Shown one piece after another: positions 1-7,087 of a DNA stretch of 64,000 nt. Position numbers and translations under genes: made by a program. The notes beneath the pieces are model-generated. The model did not search any database and was not told the DNA's origin. It saw only the letters and a list, made by a program, of their open reading frames with translations. Origin of the DNA: a virus; the IMG/VR virus record IMGVR_UViG_3300032579_000011, positions 1 through 64,000 of that record; one strand, 5' to 3'. Position 1 is the stretch's first letter; each line of letters starts with the position of its first letter.

Positions 1-102
1 CTTATTGATCCATTCGCGAATAAAGGCTCTTTCCGAGCGCGTGTATTTGAGAATGTCGGTGGCGAGATCTAGGAACGCGAGTTCCTTTTCGACGTTGATC
101 AT
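1..102 (-). CDS. Hypothetical protein, N-terminal part (runs off the window)
   Basis: The reading frame begins with ATG at 102 and stays open for 34 codons to the window edge (MINVEKELAF...). An AAGGGA ribosome-binding site lies just upstream, and a minus-strand promoter at 131-159 points into it. It is divergent from the plus-strand early genes. I do not recognise the family. Confidence 0.6.
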   Translation of the reverse strand, partial: MINVEKELAFLDLATDILKYTRSERAFIREWINK

Positions 103-130
103 TTCGTTTCCCTTATCAACCTTATAACCA

Positions 131-159
131 ATAATACCCTCATATGGTTTTAAAAACAA
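131..159 (-). promoter_or_regulatory. Sigma70-like promoter (minus)
   Basis: TTGTTT, 17-bp spacer, TATTAT. It reads into the partial gene at 1-102 and is divergent from the plus promoter at 229. Confidence 0.6.
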
Positions 160-162
160 GCG

Positions 163-225
163 GCGTATTTCACTTAATTTTTACGTCAAATACCGTATTT
201 CACTTTTTTCTTCCGTCAATTGAGG
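163..225. repeat. Two-copy 30-bp tandem repeat between divergent promoters
   Basis: The block GTATTTCACTT ... CGTCAA occurs twice with a 30-bp period (about 164-190 and 194-220). It lies exactly between the divergent promoters at 131-159 (minus) and 229-257 (plus), as an operator would. Confidence 0.55.
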
Positions 226-228
226 CGC

Positions 229-257
229 TTGTTTTTAAAACTTTTCCGCGTTATAAT
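229..257 (+). promoter_or_regulatory. Sigma70-like promoter
   Basis: TTGTTT, 17-bp spacer, TATAAT. It drives the gene at 289. The spacer and flanks resemble the promoter at 570. Confidence 0.7.
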
Positions 258-288
258 GATTTATAAGGTTGGTTGAAGGAGAACTAAA

Positions 289-567
289 ATGGCTAATGCG
301 CCTGCCGTCGAAAAGACTCTTGGCTACTTCATAGAGAAAACTTGTGGAAAAGTTTTTGATTACGCTGCTGCCGATGAGATGATTCTTTCTCCGCCTGCTC
401 ATGGCGGACGCAACGTAGTATTCCCACATAAGATTTATGTCGGCCCTCTTGGCGAGACGCGCTTGGCTCTTGTGAAAGGCAACGTTGCTCACGTAATCGT
501 TGATGAGCGTGATGATGGTTCTTGGTCTGTTGTGAAATGGGACATTGTTCGCCATCGCAAATTTTGA
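289..567 (+). CDS. Hypothetical early protein (92 aa)
   Basis: Starts at ATG 289 behind GAAGGAG. No signal peptide or membrane segment is visible and I do not recognise a family. It is the first plus-strand gene of an early region in which almost every small gene has its own strong promoter, so an early host-takeover role is plausible but only inferred. Confidence 0.7.
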   Translation: MANAPAVEKTLGYFIEKTCGKVFDYAAADEMILSPPAHGGRNVVFPHKIYVGPLGETRLALVKGNVAHVIVDERDDGSWSVVKWDIVRHRKF

Positions 568-569
568 AT

Positions 570-598
570 TTGTTTTTAAAACAAATCAGCGCTATAAT
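570..598 (+). promoter_or_regulatory. Sigma70-like promoter
   Basis: TTGTTT, 17-bp spacer, TATAAT, ahead of the gene at 630. Confidence 0.7.
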
Positions 599-629
599 GA
601 GTTATAAGTTGAAATGAAGGAGCAAACAA

Positions 630-923
630 ATGTCTGGTATCGAACTTATCCTCTCTGATAATCGTGGCGTCTATATCCCTCGCGATTTCGCTGAAATTGT
701 TAACGCTGGTAAGTCCTGGGAAGGTTATAATCCCTCGGATATTGAAACTCTTCTAGAGGGACCCGATGCGGAATGGTATTGGGAATCCTGGGATTCGGTG
801 AGGAATTCTATTTACTTTGTCGACAGCAAAGGTAATCGTTGGAACCTTTGGCAGGATGGTGATCTCTGGATGTATTGCGAAAAGCTCATGACCGACGAGG
901 AATATGAGAATTTCTTCGGCTAG
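630..923 (+). CDS. Hypothetical acidic, Trp-rich early protein (97 aa)
   Basis: Starts at ATG 630 after GAAGGAG. The protein is acidic and unusually rich in Trp (eight, several as W-x-W pairs such as WYWESW and WNLW), which suggests a compact beta-rich or binding domain. It has its own promoter at 570. No family recognised. Confidence 0.7.
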   Translation: MSGIELILSDNRGVYIPRDFAEIVNAGKSWEGYNPSDIETLLEGPDAEWYWESWDSVRNSIYFVDSKGNRWNLWQDGDLWMYCEKLMTDEEYENFFG

Positions 924-927
924 CCGC

Positions 928-956
928 TTGACTTTTAAAAATAACTCCGGTATAAT
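928..956 (+). promoter_or_regulatory. Sigma70-like promoter
   Basis: TTGACT, 17-bp spacer, TATAAT; perfect -10. Drives the gene at 991. Confidence 0.8.
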
Positions 957-990
957 CAATATGTGGTCTGTGAAATAAAGGAAAACATGC

Positions 991-1296
991 ATGTTGGCTG
1001 GTTACGATTTCGTCGAAGCAATAAACGATAAGGTTGAGAGGTACGTTCAAAAGCTTGATCATGTCAAGGCTTCTGATCTTGGATTGGATTCAAGAGCTGG
1101 TTATTGTTTGTACGTTGATGAAGATCGTACAACAATTGTGGTTGACATAAGCAACGATCGTACTCTTCAGTATTACGGTGGTTTTGAGTATATCAATAAG
1201 GAATACCGACAAGAGCTTGGTGATTGGGTGTTCTATTTTGATGGTGATGAGCGAGTTTCTGATTGCTTCGCTCATCTTTCTGTTAACGAACAGTAG
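991..1296 (+). CDS. Hypothetical early protein (101 aa)
   Basis: ATG 991 is preferred over the out-of-frame ATG at 987 because AAGGA at 978-982 lies 8 nt upstream. Soluble, acidic, no recognisable motif. Own promoter at 928. Confidence 0.7.
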   Translation: MLAGYDFVEAINDKVERYVQKLDHVKASDLGLDSRAGYCLYVDEDRTTIVVDISNDRTLQYYGGFEYINKEYRQELGDWVFYFDGDERVSDCFAHLSVNEQ

Positions 1297-1323
1297 GTCT
1301 ATAGCTAGGTCAGGAGATAGGTC

Positions 1324-1485
1324 ATGATAAGAACATGGCAAGATTTTGATGATAACAGCCCAAGTACTTGGGGTATGTGGTTTGGTTTGGAGTCTGTTGA
1401 CGGTCATATCGTAATGATAGTAGGACCATTTAAGACTAAACAAGAATGTTTGGATAAACTTCAACATCATGGAAATGAATCATGA
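1324..1485 (+). CDS. Small hypothetical protein (53 aa)
   Basis: Short reading frame MIRTWQDFDDNSP... behind AGGAGAT. Its stop overlaps the next start (ATGA at 1482-1485), which supports a translated, coupled pair. No family recognised. Confidence 0.55.
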   Translation: MIRTWQDFDDNSPSTWGMWFGLESVDGHIVMIVGPFKTKQECLDKLQHHGNES

Positions 1486-1649
1486 TCAATATTCAGCTGC
1501 AGCAAGGTACTGGTAATTGGGTAACCTATCAGACGACGCTGAACAATTCTATGTATATTGTCCAGGCAATGAAGCAATTGTCTTCAAGGTATCCTAATTA
1601 TCGTGTTCGCGCCGTTGATCAGAGCGGTCGAGTGGTTGATATTCTGTAG
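1482..1649 (+). CDS. Small hypothetical protein (55 aa)
   Basis: Starts in an ATGA overlap with the previous gene. Sequence MINIQLQQGTGNW... ends ...RVVDIL. No family recognised. Confidence 0.5.
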   Translation: MINIQLQQGTGNWVTYQTTLNNSMYIVQAMKQLSSRYPNYRVRAVDQSGRVVDIL

Positions 1650-1677
1650 GTAACAACGTAGGTCGGAGAGTAGGTCG

Positions 1678-1800
1678 ATGCATAAACATAATCCTATGGC
1701 CAAAGTTCTTGCTTCTGGCCTATATAAACAAAGGATCGTCAAGAGCAAAAAGGGAAAAGGCTCTTATACTAGAAAAGGTAAGAAGGATGAACAAGGATGA
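1678..1800 (+). CDS. ArfA-like alternative ribosome-rescue factor (40 aa)
   Basis: The 40-residue product reads MHKHNPMAKVLASGLYKQ... and then KSKKGKGSYTRKGKK. This matches the signature of ArfA, where E. coli has KNKKGKGSYMRKGK preceded by H-x-P-x-(F/A)-x2-R/K-x-(R/Q)-x-V/I. ArfA binds ribosomes stalled on truncated mRNA and recruits RF2. The gene lacks the C-terminal hydrophobic tail of full-length E. coli ArfA, so it resembles the mature, shortened active form. It sits in the early region and overlaps the next small frame. A release-factor-like protein is encoded at 35829. The family call rests on the motif only. Confidence 0.7.
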   Translation: MHKHNPMAKVLASGLYKQRIVKSKKGKGSYTRKGKKDEQG

Positions 1801-1879
1801 CGTAAAGGCTCTTTTATATATCTTCTGGTTGCCTATTGTCATTTTTGTTTTTATTTTCTTTAGAGCATTTTTCGATTGA
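1787..1879 (+). CDS. Tiny membrane peptide (30 aa)
   Basis: MNKDDVKALLYIFWLPIVIF... is one hydrophobic helix with a charged N-terminus and ends in ...FRAFFD. It starts inside the ArfA-like gene behind AGAAGG. Translation is plausible but unproven. Confidence 0.4.
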   Translation: MNKDDVKALLYIFWLPIVIFVFIFFRAFFD

Positions 1880-1904
1880 CTTTAAAAAATGAATAAGGTA
1901 TCAT
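1876..1904 (+). promoter_or_regulatory. Sigma70-like promoter
   Basis: TTGACT, 17-bp spacer, TATCAT; ahead of the gene at 1927. Confidence 0.65.
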
Positions 1905-1926
1905 TATAAAATAAAAGGAGTCTGAC

Positions 1927-2121
1927 ATGAAAGATAAACACAAGGTACTCTATACCGTCAAACATCTTGACGTTAATACACCTTCGCTTTATGGATTGAT
2001 TATCGAGCGTAAGTCTACGTTTGATAGCTTTCTTGAGGCGGTTGAGTTTGCACGTCAGATTCGTGGGACTTCAAAGAATGGCGTAACTGTTGTGGGAACA
2101 CCGACTGTGGTTCGAGCATAG
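1927..2121 (+). CDS. Small hypothetical protein (64 aa)
   Basis: ATG 1927 follows AAAAGGAG and its own promoter. Basic N-terminus, no recognised motif. Confidence 0.6.
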   Translation: MKDKHKVLYTVKHLDVNTPSLYGLIIERKSTFDSFLEAVEFARQIRGTSKNGVTVVGTPTVVRA

Positions 2122-2131
2122 CAGAAGAATA

Positions 2132-2227
2132 ATGATCAAGCGTTATAATGTTCTGAGCAATCTTTGGGAAGTTGGTTACTGGTTGACCAATACTGAATTT
2201 CGTGTATTCTTGTTTGAGAGGGTTTGA
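2132..2227 (+). CDS. Tiny hypothetical protein (31 aa)
   Basis: MIKRYNVLSNLWEV... ends at TGA 2225-2227, directly before the next start. Weak support: position and AGAAG only. Confidence 0.35.
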   Translation: MIKRYNVLSNLWEVGYWLTNTEFRVFLFERV

Positions 2228-2229
2228 TA

Positions 2230-2454
2230 ATGGACATTCTTGCGAGAGCTATTGTTGCTTGTGTTCCGTTCTTTGTTTACTATTTTGTTCATAAATTTAT
2301 ATATACTATTTTTTTAGATGAACAAGATAGAAAAGACCCCATGAATAACTTTTTTAGTTATGCTTTTGCGATTCCGGCAACTATGGTGATAATTTTTCTT
2401 ATGTTTCTAGGAATTTCGCTTTTTCACTGGGTTTTGTTCGGGGTCAATAAATGA
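2230..2454 (+). CDS. Small membrane protein (74 aa)
   Basis: Two hydrophobic segments (about residues 5-30 and 45-70) separated by a charged loop (DEQDRKDP). ATG 2230 is chosen; an in-frame TTG at 2224 is possible. It overlaps the next gene by ATGA. Function unknown; a small inner-membrane protein of the early region. Confidence 0.6.
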   Translation: MDILARAIVACVPFFVYYFVHKFIYTIFLDEQDRKDPMNNFFSYAFAIPATMVIIFLMFLGISLFHWVLFGVNK

Positions 2455-2717
2455 AAAATATTCTTATCGCATCGGCAATTATTTTTGCCACTATTTCGCC
2501 TTCTTATGCTGGTCATCACTTTGGTCCAAGAGTTGGTCATCCGGTTGGTCGCCAATTTGATCGTCATTACGGTCGTAACATTGGTATCGGTGCCGGTCTA
2601 CTTGGCCTTGGTATCGTTGGGGCAATTATTCTTAATAACCAGCGACCGCCAGTCGAATGTCTGATCGGTTATGATCGCTTTGGTCGTCCTGTTTACGATC
2701 AGGAGTGTTTCGAGTGA
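2451..2717 (+). CDS. Exported Gly/Arg/His-rich protein (88 aa)
   Basis: It has a typical signal peptide (MKNILIASAIIFATISPSYA, cleavage likely after A20). A Gly/Arg/His-rich segment follows, then a hydrophobic glycine-rich stretch (GAGLLGLGIVGAII) and a C-terminal region with two Cys. It resembles small glycine-rich periplasmic proteins of alphaproteobacteria. Specific function unknown. Confidence 0.6.
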   Translation: MKNILIASAIIFATISPSYAGHHFGPRVGHPVGRQFDRHYGRNIGIGAGLLGLGIVGAIILNNQRPPVECLIGYDRFGRPVYDQECFE

Positions 2718-2728
2718 TCTAATATCAG

Positions 2729-2757
2729 TTGACTTTAAAATGAACCCGAGCTATAAT
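2729..2757 (+). promoter_or_regulatory. Sigma70-like promoter
   Basis: TTGACT, 17-bp spacer, TATAAT; drives the gene at 2791. Confidence 0.8.
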
Positions 2758-2790
2758 CTTATTATTGAAACTGTGAAAGAGAACTAAAAT

Positions 2791-3744
2791 ATGACTGACA
2801 AGATTGAGAAGCTTACGCCTGAGCAGGAAGCCATGATTCCTGTTATTCGTGACGAGTTTATCGCTTACGGATTGTCTACTGAACCCGCCGATTGGAAGAC
2901 TGCTGATGAAGGTCTGAACGACGCTTATGTTGTTGTCGGTCTTGATCCGCCGAAGATCATCTTCCATTTTGCTTCGCCTTACGAGGGCTGTATCGCTGCC
3001 AATGTTCTTAATGACAAGAAGTTCATGAAGAAGTATGGTAACCTTGAGCCCAAGGAATTTACCGAAGCTGTTAACGCCGAAGTTGAAGTTCTTAAAGAGA
3101 AGAAGACTGTTAAGAACTATATCCACGCTTCCGGTTATGGTCAGCATGACGCTGGTTGGATTTCTTTCTACAACTTCTTTGATCGTGTTTGTGGTCTTGA
3201 TTGTACGAAGAAGCTTGAGCCTCTGACTCGTGTTACCAAGTCCGCTGGTTGGTTTTGGGCGTATAAGGACATTGCTATCATCACTGATCGTCCTGAAATT
3301 CTCAAGCGTGACAACGAAAACCGTTTGCATTGTGAAGACGGTCCTTCGATCCGTTATCGTGATGGTTTCTCGGTCTATTGCTGGCATGGCGTTCACGTTC
3401 CTTCTGAATGGATTGAGGATAAGGCTAGCCTTACTCCGACGATTGCCATCAAGTGGGCCAACATCGAGCAGCGTCGTTGTGCGATGGAAATCCTTGGTTG
3501 GGCTAACGTTATTCGTCAGTTGAAGGGTAAGGTTATCGACAAGGACGGCGATCCTGAAATTGGCGAATTGATCGAGGTCAACATTCCGGACATTGGCAAA
3601 GAAAAGTTCCTTCATGTTCTTTGCGGCACCAAGCGTGAGTTTGCTCTTCCGGTTCCTCCGGAAATGAAGACTGCGCTTGAGGCACAAGCTTGGACTTGGG
3701 GAATGGATAAAAAGAGCTTTATTCCTCCGGAAATTCGTACTTGA
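2791..3744 (+). CDS. DUF6745-like protein (317 aa)
   Basis: A soluble protein whose middle part (about residues 165-215) has the pattern ENRLHCEDGPSIRYRDG then WHGVHVPSEWI. I associate this signature with DUF6745 proteins of phages and bacteria, whose function is unknown. It has a strong promoter (2729) and is followed at 3799 by a small gene with its own promoter that may be its partner. Codon use is rich in CTT/CGT codons like highly expressed genes. Confidence 0.6.
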   Translation: MTDKIEKLTPEQEAMIPVIRDEFIAYGLSTEPADWKTADEGLNDAYVVVGLDPPKIIFHFASPYEGCIAANVLNDKKFMKKYGNLEPKEFTEAVNAEVEVLKEKKTVKNYIHASGYGQHDAGWISFYNFFDRVCGLDCTKKLEPLTRVTKSAGWFWAYKDIAIITDRPEILKRDNENRLHCEDGPSIRYRDGFSVYCWHGVHVPSEWIEDKASLTPTIAIKWANIEQRRCAMEILGWANVIRQLKGKVIDKDGDPEIGELIEVNIPDIGKEKFLHVLCGTKREFALPVPPEMKTALEAQAWTWGMDKKSFIPPEIRT

Positions 3745-3769
3745 CTTTTAATCAAACTAAGTATATAAT
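3741..3769 (+). promoter_or_regulatory. Sigma70-like promoter
   Basis: TTGACT, 17-bp spacer, TATAAT; drives the gene at 3799. Confidence 0.8.
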
Positions 3770-3798
3770 GTAAACGTACCTAAAAAGGAGAACTTATA

Positions 3799-4137
3799 AT
3801 GCGTACTTTTAAGAATGTTTGTGCTCAGGGTGATATCTACATTCGTCGTGTCGATTCCCTCCCTGCTGATGTGATCAAGGTTGATCCTGAAAACGGTAAG
3901 AACATTGTCACTCATTCCGAAACCGGCCACCATCACGTAATGGATGCTGATACGGTTACCATGTATCGTCTGCCTGATTCGATCATGGATTGCCTCTTGG
4001 TTGTCAATGAGCCTACTACTCTCGAACATCTTCGTTCGACTGACACTCATGAGCCTATTTTGTTCGATAAGGGAACTTATCATGTTCGTCGCCAGCGCGA
4101 GTATACTCCGGAGGGCTTCCGTCGCGTTGAAGACTAA
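3799..4137 (+). CDS. Hypothetical protein, His-rich, paired with DUF6745-like gene (112 aa)
   Basis: Contains QGDIYIRRVD near the N-terminus, HSETGHHHVM in the middle and DKGTYHVRRQREYTPEG at the end, a pattern of short beta strands with clustered His. The gene directly follows the DUF6745-like gene. Function unknown. Confidence 0.6.
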   Translation: MRTFKNVCAQGDIYIRRVDSLPADVIKVDPENGKNIVTHSETGHHHVMDADTVTMYRLPDSIMDCLLVVNEPTTLEHLRSTDTHEPILFDKGTYHVRRQREYTPEGFRRVED

Positions 4138-4162
4138 TTGATATGATATGAAAGGAAATTAA

Positions 4163-5368
4163 ATGTTTAATCGAGTTTTTGGTTCACTGGTTGTTTTGGC
4201 GTTTTATAGTTTCTTGACGAATCTCTATACTCCAATCGCCACTCTTGTAACTGGTCGAGTTGCTAGCAATCAGTTTGGTAATAGCGATATGGCATATCTA
4301 CAGACAGTTTACACGTTCTCGTTTTTTAGTGGTGTGAATGCATTGTTTAGTATTGCTCTTATTATTGTTTTGGTGGCTATCTGGTTCAAGCCAACAAAGA
4401 ATTTGATTACAGCTGCGATTAGCGCCTCTCTAGCCTTTATGGTGTTTACATATCAGTCTGATCGAGCATGGGCTTACGCTGATACGACTGATAAGACCGA
4501 AGCGTATACAATTCTTCCCAACCAGACAGCGTTTTGGGTTCCTGATGCCGGCGCCAATAAGGACAGTCAGGCTCAGTTTGAAAGTGAAGAGTATTATAAC
4601 GAACGTAAGATTGCTTCAAAGCGTTTCGTAATTCCTCACGCGAAGTTGGCCAACACAGGCGGTTATTATGGATGGGATTATTATGTTCCAACGGGTCGCT
4701 TGTATATTGTTGATCGTACTCCTTATTCTCATGAATGGGTTAAGTCGAGGGAACGTGGCAGCTCAAACACTGATCAGTCTTTTCCTTGTCAGTCCAAGGA
4801 AGGTTTGAATATTACTGCAGGCGTTAGTATTGCCGCCAGTGTTGCCGAGCAGGATGCAGCCAAGTTTCTTTATAACTTCGGTGTTCAGCAGCCAAAGGGC
4901 AATCCAAACGATCCACAGGTTATCTTTCAGAGCGTTTATTATGGTCGTAGCCTTTGGAGTGTAATGGACGATGTTGGTCGTAAGAAGGTTCAGACTCTGG
5001 TTTGTAACGAAATTGGTCGTCGTACTTTCGATAAAGCCAACGAAGATTATGTACCAATGATGGACGATATCGAGAAGAACGTTAGGGCATATTTCAAGAA
5101 CTTTGGTATCACTATCAACTTTATTGGTTGGGCCGATACTTTTGAATTTGACAGTGAAGTTCAGCGTACTGTCAATAACTTCTATGAAGCAGCCAAGCTT
5201 GGTCCGGTCATGGCAACTCTTCAGGCCACTGCACAGCTTGATGTTCAGCGTGGATTGGCAAGCGGTATGGATAAGCACGGTCTTCCTATGTTTGTCTCGC
5301 CGGGAATTATTGAGGGCTTGATTAACCTCGTACCAAAGGCCCCTGCTTCTCCGGTTCCTACAAAATAA
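4163..5368 (+). CDS. SPFH/prohibitin-like membrane protein (401 aa)
   Basis: The N-terminus has hydrophobic segments at about residues 5-30, 50-73 and 78-96. The region around 210-350 has the shape of an SPFH (band 7) domain: a strand GLNITAGVSIAASV, a conserved helix region ending RKKVQTLVCNEIGRRT, then ...VRAYFKNFGITINFIGWAD and a C-terminal helix. SPFH proteins form ring or cage oligomers on membranes. A phage copy could shape the host inner membrane; that is inference. It stands just before a late promoter and the peptidase gene. Confidence 0.5.
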   Translation: MFNRVFGSLVVLAFYSFLTNLYTPIATLVTGRVASNQFGNSDMAYLQTVYTFSFFSGVNALFSIALIIVLVAIWFKPTKNLITAAISASLAFMVFTYQSDRAWAYADTTDKTEAYTILPNQTAFWVPDAGANKDSQAQFESEEYYNERKIASKRFVIPHAKLANTGGYYGWDYYVPTGRLYIVDRTPYSHEWVKSRERGSSNTDQSFPCQSKEGLNITAGVSIAASVAEQDAAKFLYNFGVQQPKGNPNDPQVIFQSVYYGRSLWSVMDDVGRKKVQTLVCNEIGRRTFDKANEDYVPMMDDIEKNVRAYFKNFGITINFIGWADTFEFDSEVQRTVNNFYEAAKLGPVMATLQATAQLDVQRGLASGMDKHGLPMFVSPGIIEGLINLVPKAPASPVPTK

Positions 5369-5373
5369 TTTAG

Positions 5374-5410
5374 AATAAATAGTGGTAGTTCTTTTTAAAG
5401 GAGTACCACT
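5374..5410 (+). promoter_or_regulatory. Late promoter overlapping a ribosome-binding-site hairpin
   Basis: AATAAATA (5374-5381) is followed by AGTGGTA at 5381-5387, which pairs with TACCACT at 5404-5410. The inner TTCTTT can pair with the Shine-Dalgarno AAAGGA (5397-5402). A transcript from the late promoter would start inside the 5' arm and leave the site free. Confidence 0.65.
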
Positions 5411-6202
5411 ATGGTTACTAGAAATTACGGTTGGAAACAATCTAAACCAGACAGTAGAGACTTTAGACTTAAAACAGTTAATCCTGTTGTCTATAAGTCT
5501 CTACCTTCATCAGTCGATCTAAGACCTATTATTCCGGAAGTTTTGGATCAAGGCGAATTAGGTTCTTGTACTGCTCAGGCTTTAACAATGGCAAACAGAA
5601 TTGCAAGAATTAAACAGGGCTTACCTGATATGGAATTATCAAGGCTCTTTGTTTATTATAATGAAAGATTAATGGAAGGCACTGTTGATGAAGATGCTGG
5701 TGCTGAAATAAGAGACGGTGCTAAAGTATTAGGAACATATGGCGCTCCTATTGAAACTGATTGGCCTTATGTTGAAAGTAAGTTTAAAGATAAACCAACA
5801 GAACAATCTTATAAAGACGCTATACAAGATGAAGCAAGCCAATACATGACTGTTGAACAAACCGAAAATGAAATAAAGATGTGCCTTCATGAAGGTTATC
5901 CAGTTGTATTTGGTGCTAATATCTTTCAGGAATTTGAAGGAGACGAAGTGGCTAGAACGGGTATTGTACCAATGCCAACTCCTAACTCAAGATCGGCTGG
6001 CGGTCATGCTATTCTTATCGTTGGTTATGATGATAATACAAGAAAATTTACAGTTTTAAATAGTTGGTCCAAAGATTGGGGTGATAAAGGTTATTGTTAT
6101 TTTCCTTATGATTATATTACCGATCCAAATCTATGTTCAGACTTCTGGACCATAAGAACAATTGCTCCTGTTAATCCGGATCGTAAAGTTATAATTCCTT
6201 AA
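5411..6202 (+). CDS. Papain-family (C1) cysteine peptidase (263 aa)
   Basis: All C1 catalytic elements are present in order: oxyanion Gln47 and catalytic Cys53 in DQGELGSCTAQA, His199 in GGHAILIVGYDD, and Asn217 in VLNSWS. The N-terminal DSRDF and LPSSVDLRP motifs also fit. There is no signal peptide, so it acts in the cytoplasm or as a virion or lysis-stage enzyme. A late promoter with a hidden ribosome-binding site precedes it. Target unknown. Confidence 0.85.
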   Translation: MVTRNYGWKQSKPDSRDFRLKTVNPVVYKSLPSSVDLRPIIPEVLDQGELGSCTAQALTMANRIARIKQGLPDMELSRLFVYYNERLMEGTVDEDAGAEIRDGAKVLGTYGAPIETDWPYVESKFKDKPTEQSYKDAIQDEASQYMTVEQTENEIKMCLHEGYPVVFGANIFQEFEGDEVARTGIVPMPTPNSRSAGGHAILIVGYDDNTRKFTVLNSWSKDWGDKGYCYFPYDYITDPNLCSDFWTIRTIAPVNPDRKVIIP

Positions 6203-6216
6203 GAAAGGTTTTTGTT

Positions 6217-6795
6217 ATGAAAGTGAATATTGGTCCTTATAAAAATTTTTGGGGTCCTTATCAGATCGTGGACCTTCTTAAATATGTTGGAGTGTCGGCG
6301 CAGAAATGCGACGATATAGGCGATTGGTTGGCCGAAACTTGGGTTAATAAGTTTTTAAACCAAATTTATTCAAAAAGAAAACGTAAGATCAAGATACGTA
6401 TCGACGATTATGATATTTGGAATGCTGATCATACTATGGCTTTGATCATTCATCCCATTCTTGTTAATATTCGTGATAATAAACATAGTTCTGGATTTGT
6501 TGATGATGAAGATGTTCCGGAGAATCTTCGCTCAACCGCAGCGAAACCACACGTTCCGCTAGCGGAACCAATAGAAAACGAATCGGATTTTGATGATTTA
6601 TATCATCGGCGTTGGGAATGGGTTGTTGATGAAATGATTTATGCATTTTCAACTGTTCTTGATGAAGATTTCTGTGATCAGTATTATGATCACGAAACTA
6701 ATTTCTTTAATAAAGAAAAATACGAAGAGTTAAATAATCGCGCCAACAATGGCTTTAGGCTCTTCGGTAAATATTACGGAGGTCTTTGGACTTGA
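6217..6795 (+). CDS. Hypothetical protein (192 aa)
   Basis: Starts at ATG 6217 after AGAAAGG, 15 nt behind the peptidase. Basic N-terminal half (KRKRKIKIR), acidic middle. No family recognised. GGAGGT near its end serves the next gene. Confidence 0.6.
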   Translation: MKVNIGPYKNFWGPYQIVDLLKYVGVSAQKCDDIGDWLAETWVNKFLNQIYSKRKRKIKIRIDDYDIWNADHTMALIIHPILVNIRDNKHSSGFVDDEDVPENLRSTAAKPHVPLAEPIENESDFDDLYHRRWEWVVDEMIYAFSTVLDEDFCDQYYDHETNFFNKEKYEELNNRANNGFRLFGKYYGGLWT

Positions 6796-6998
6796 GTGAC
6801 AACAAGTTAATCGAAGTTCCTGAATACGTTGTAACGAAAGCCGCTGAATATTCAGGAGCTAATAGTTCATTTCAAAGAATGTTGGCTACATCTGAAGAGT
6901 ATAGAGCAGCCAATCTTACACCTATGTTCCTTTATGATTATGATAAGATGCTTCTTTATTGTTTTTGTAAGGAAACATATGGAAAAAAGTTGCATTGA
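6792..6998 (+). CDS. Hypothetical protein (68 aa), TTG start
   Basis: TTG 6792 is chosen over TTG 6786 because GGAGGT at 6778-6783 lies 8 nt away and the stop of the previous gene overlaps (TTGA). Sequence SDNKLIEVPEYVVTKA... is unrecognised. Confidence 0.55.
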   Translation: MSDNKLIEVPEYVVTKAAEYSGANSSFQRMLATSEEYRAANLTPMFLYDYDKMLLYCFCKETYGKKLH

Positions 6999-7002
6999 TG
7001 GG

Positions 7003-7032
7003 TTGAAAATTCATTAATGTAACCTATATAAT
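7003..7032 (+). promoter_or_regulatory. Sigma70-like promoter for hsp20
   Basis: TTGAAA, 18-bp spacer, TATAAT. Confidence 0.55.
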
Positions 7033-7034
7033 AT

Positions 7035-7087
7035 GTGGATGCTGAGAGGGTCCATAAAAATTTAATCTTGCTGAAAAGGAGAAAAAT
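7035..7087 (+). promoter_or_regulatory. ROSE-like RNA thermometer in the hsp20 leader
   Basis: TCTTGCT (7066-7072), a GAAA loop, then AGGAGA (7077-7082) form a hairpin with one bulged G opposite the Shine-Dalgarno. This is the UYGCU/anti-SD signature of ROSE elements. A second hairpin (TGGA 7036-7039 with TCCA 7051-7054) lies upstream. ROSE elements control small heat-shock genes in rhizobia and other proteobacteria. Confidence 0.65.

Noticed and set aside
2725-3687. Long minus-strand reading frame opposite the DUF6745-like gene
   Set aside because: It is the shadow of a CGT/CTT-rich plus-strand gene with promoter and ribosome-binding site; no minus-strand signals.
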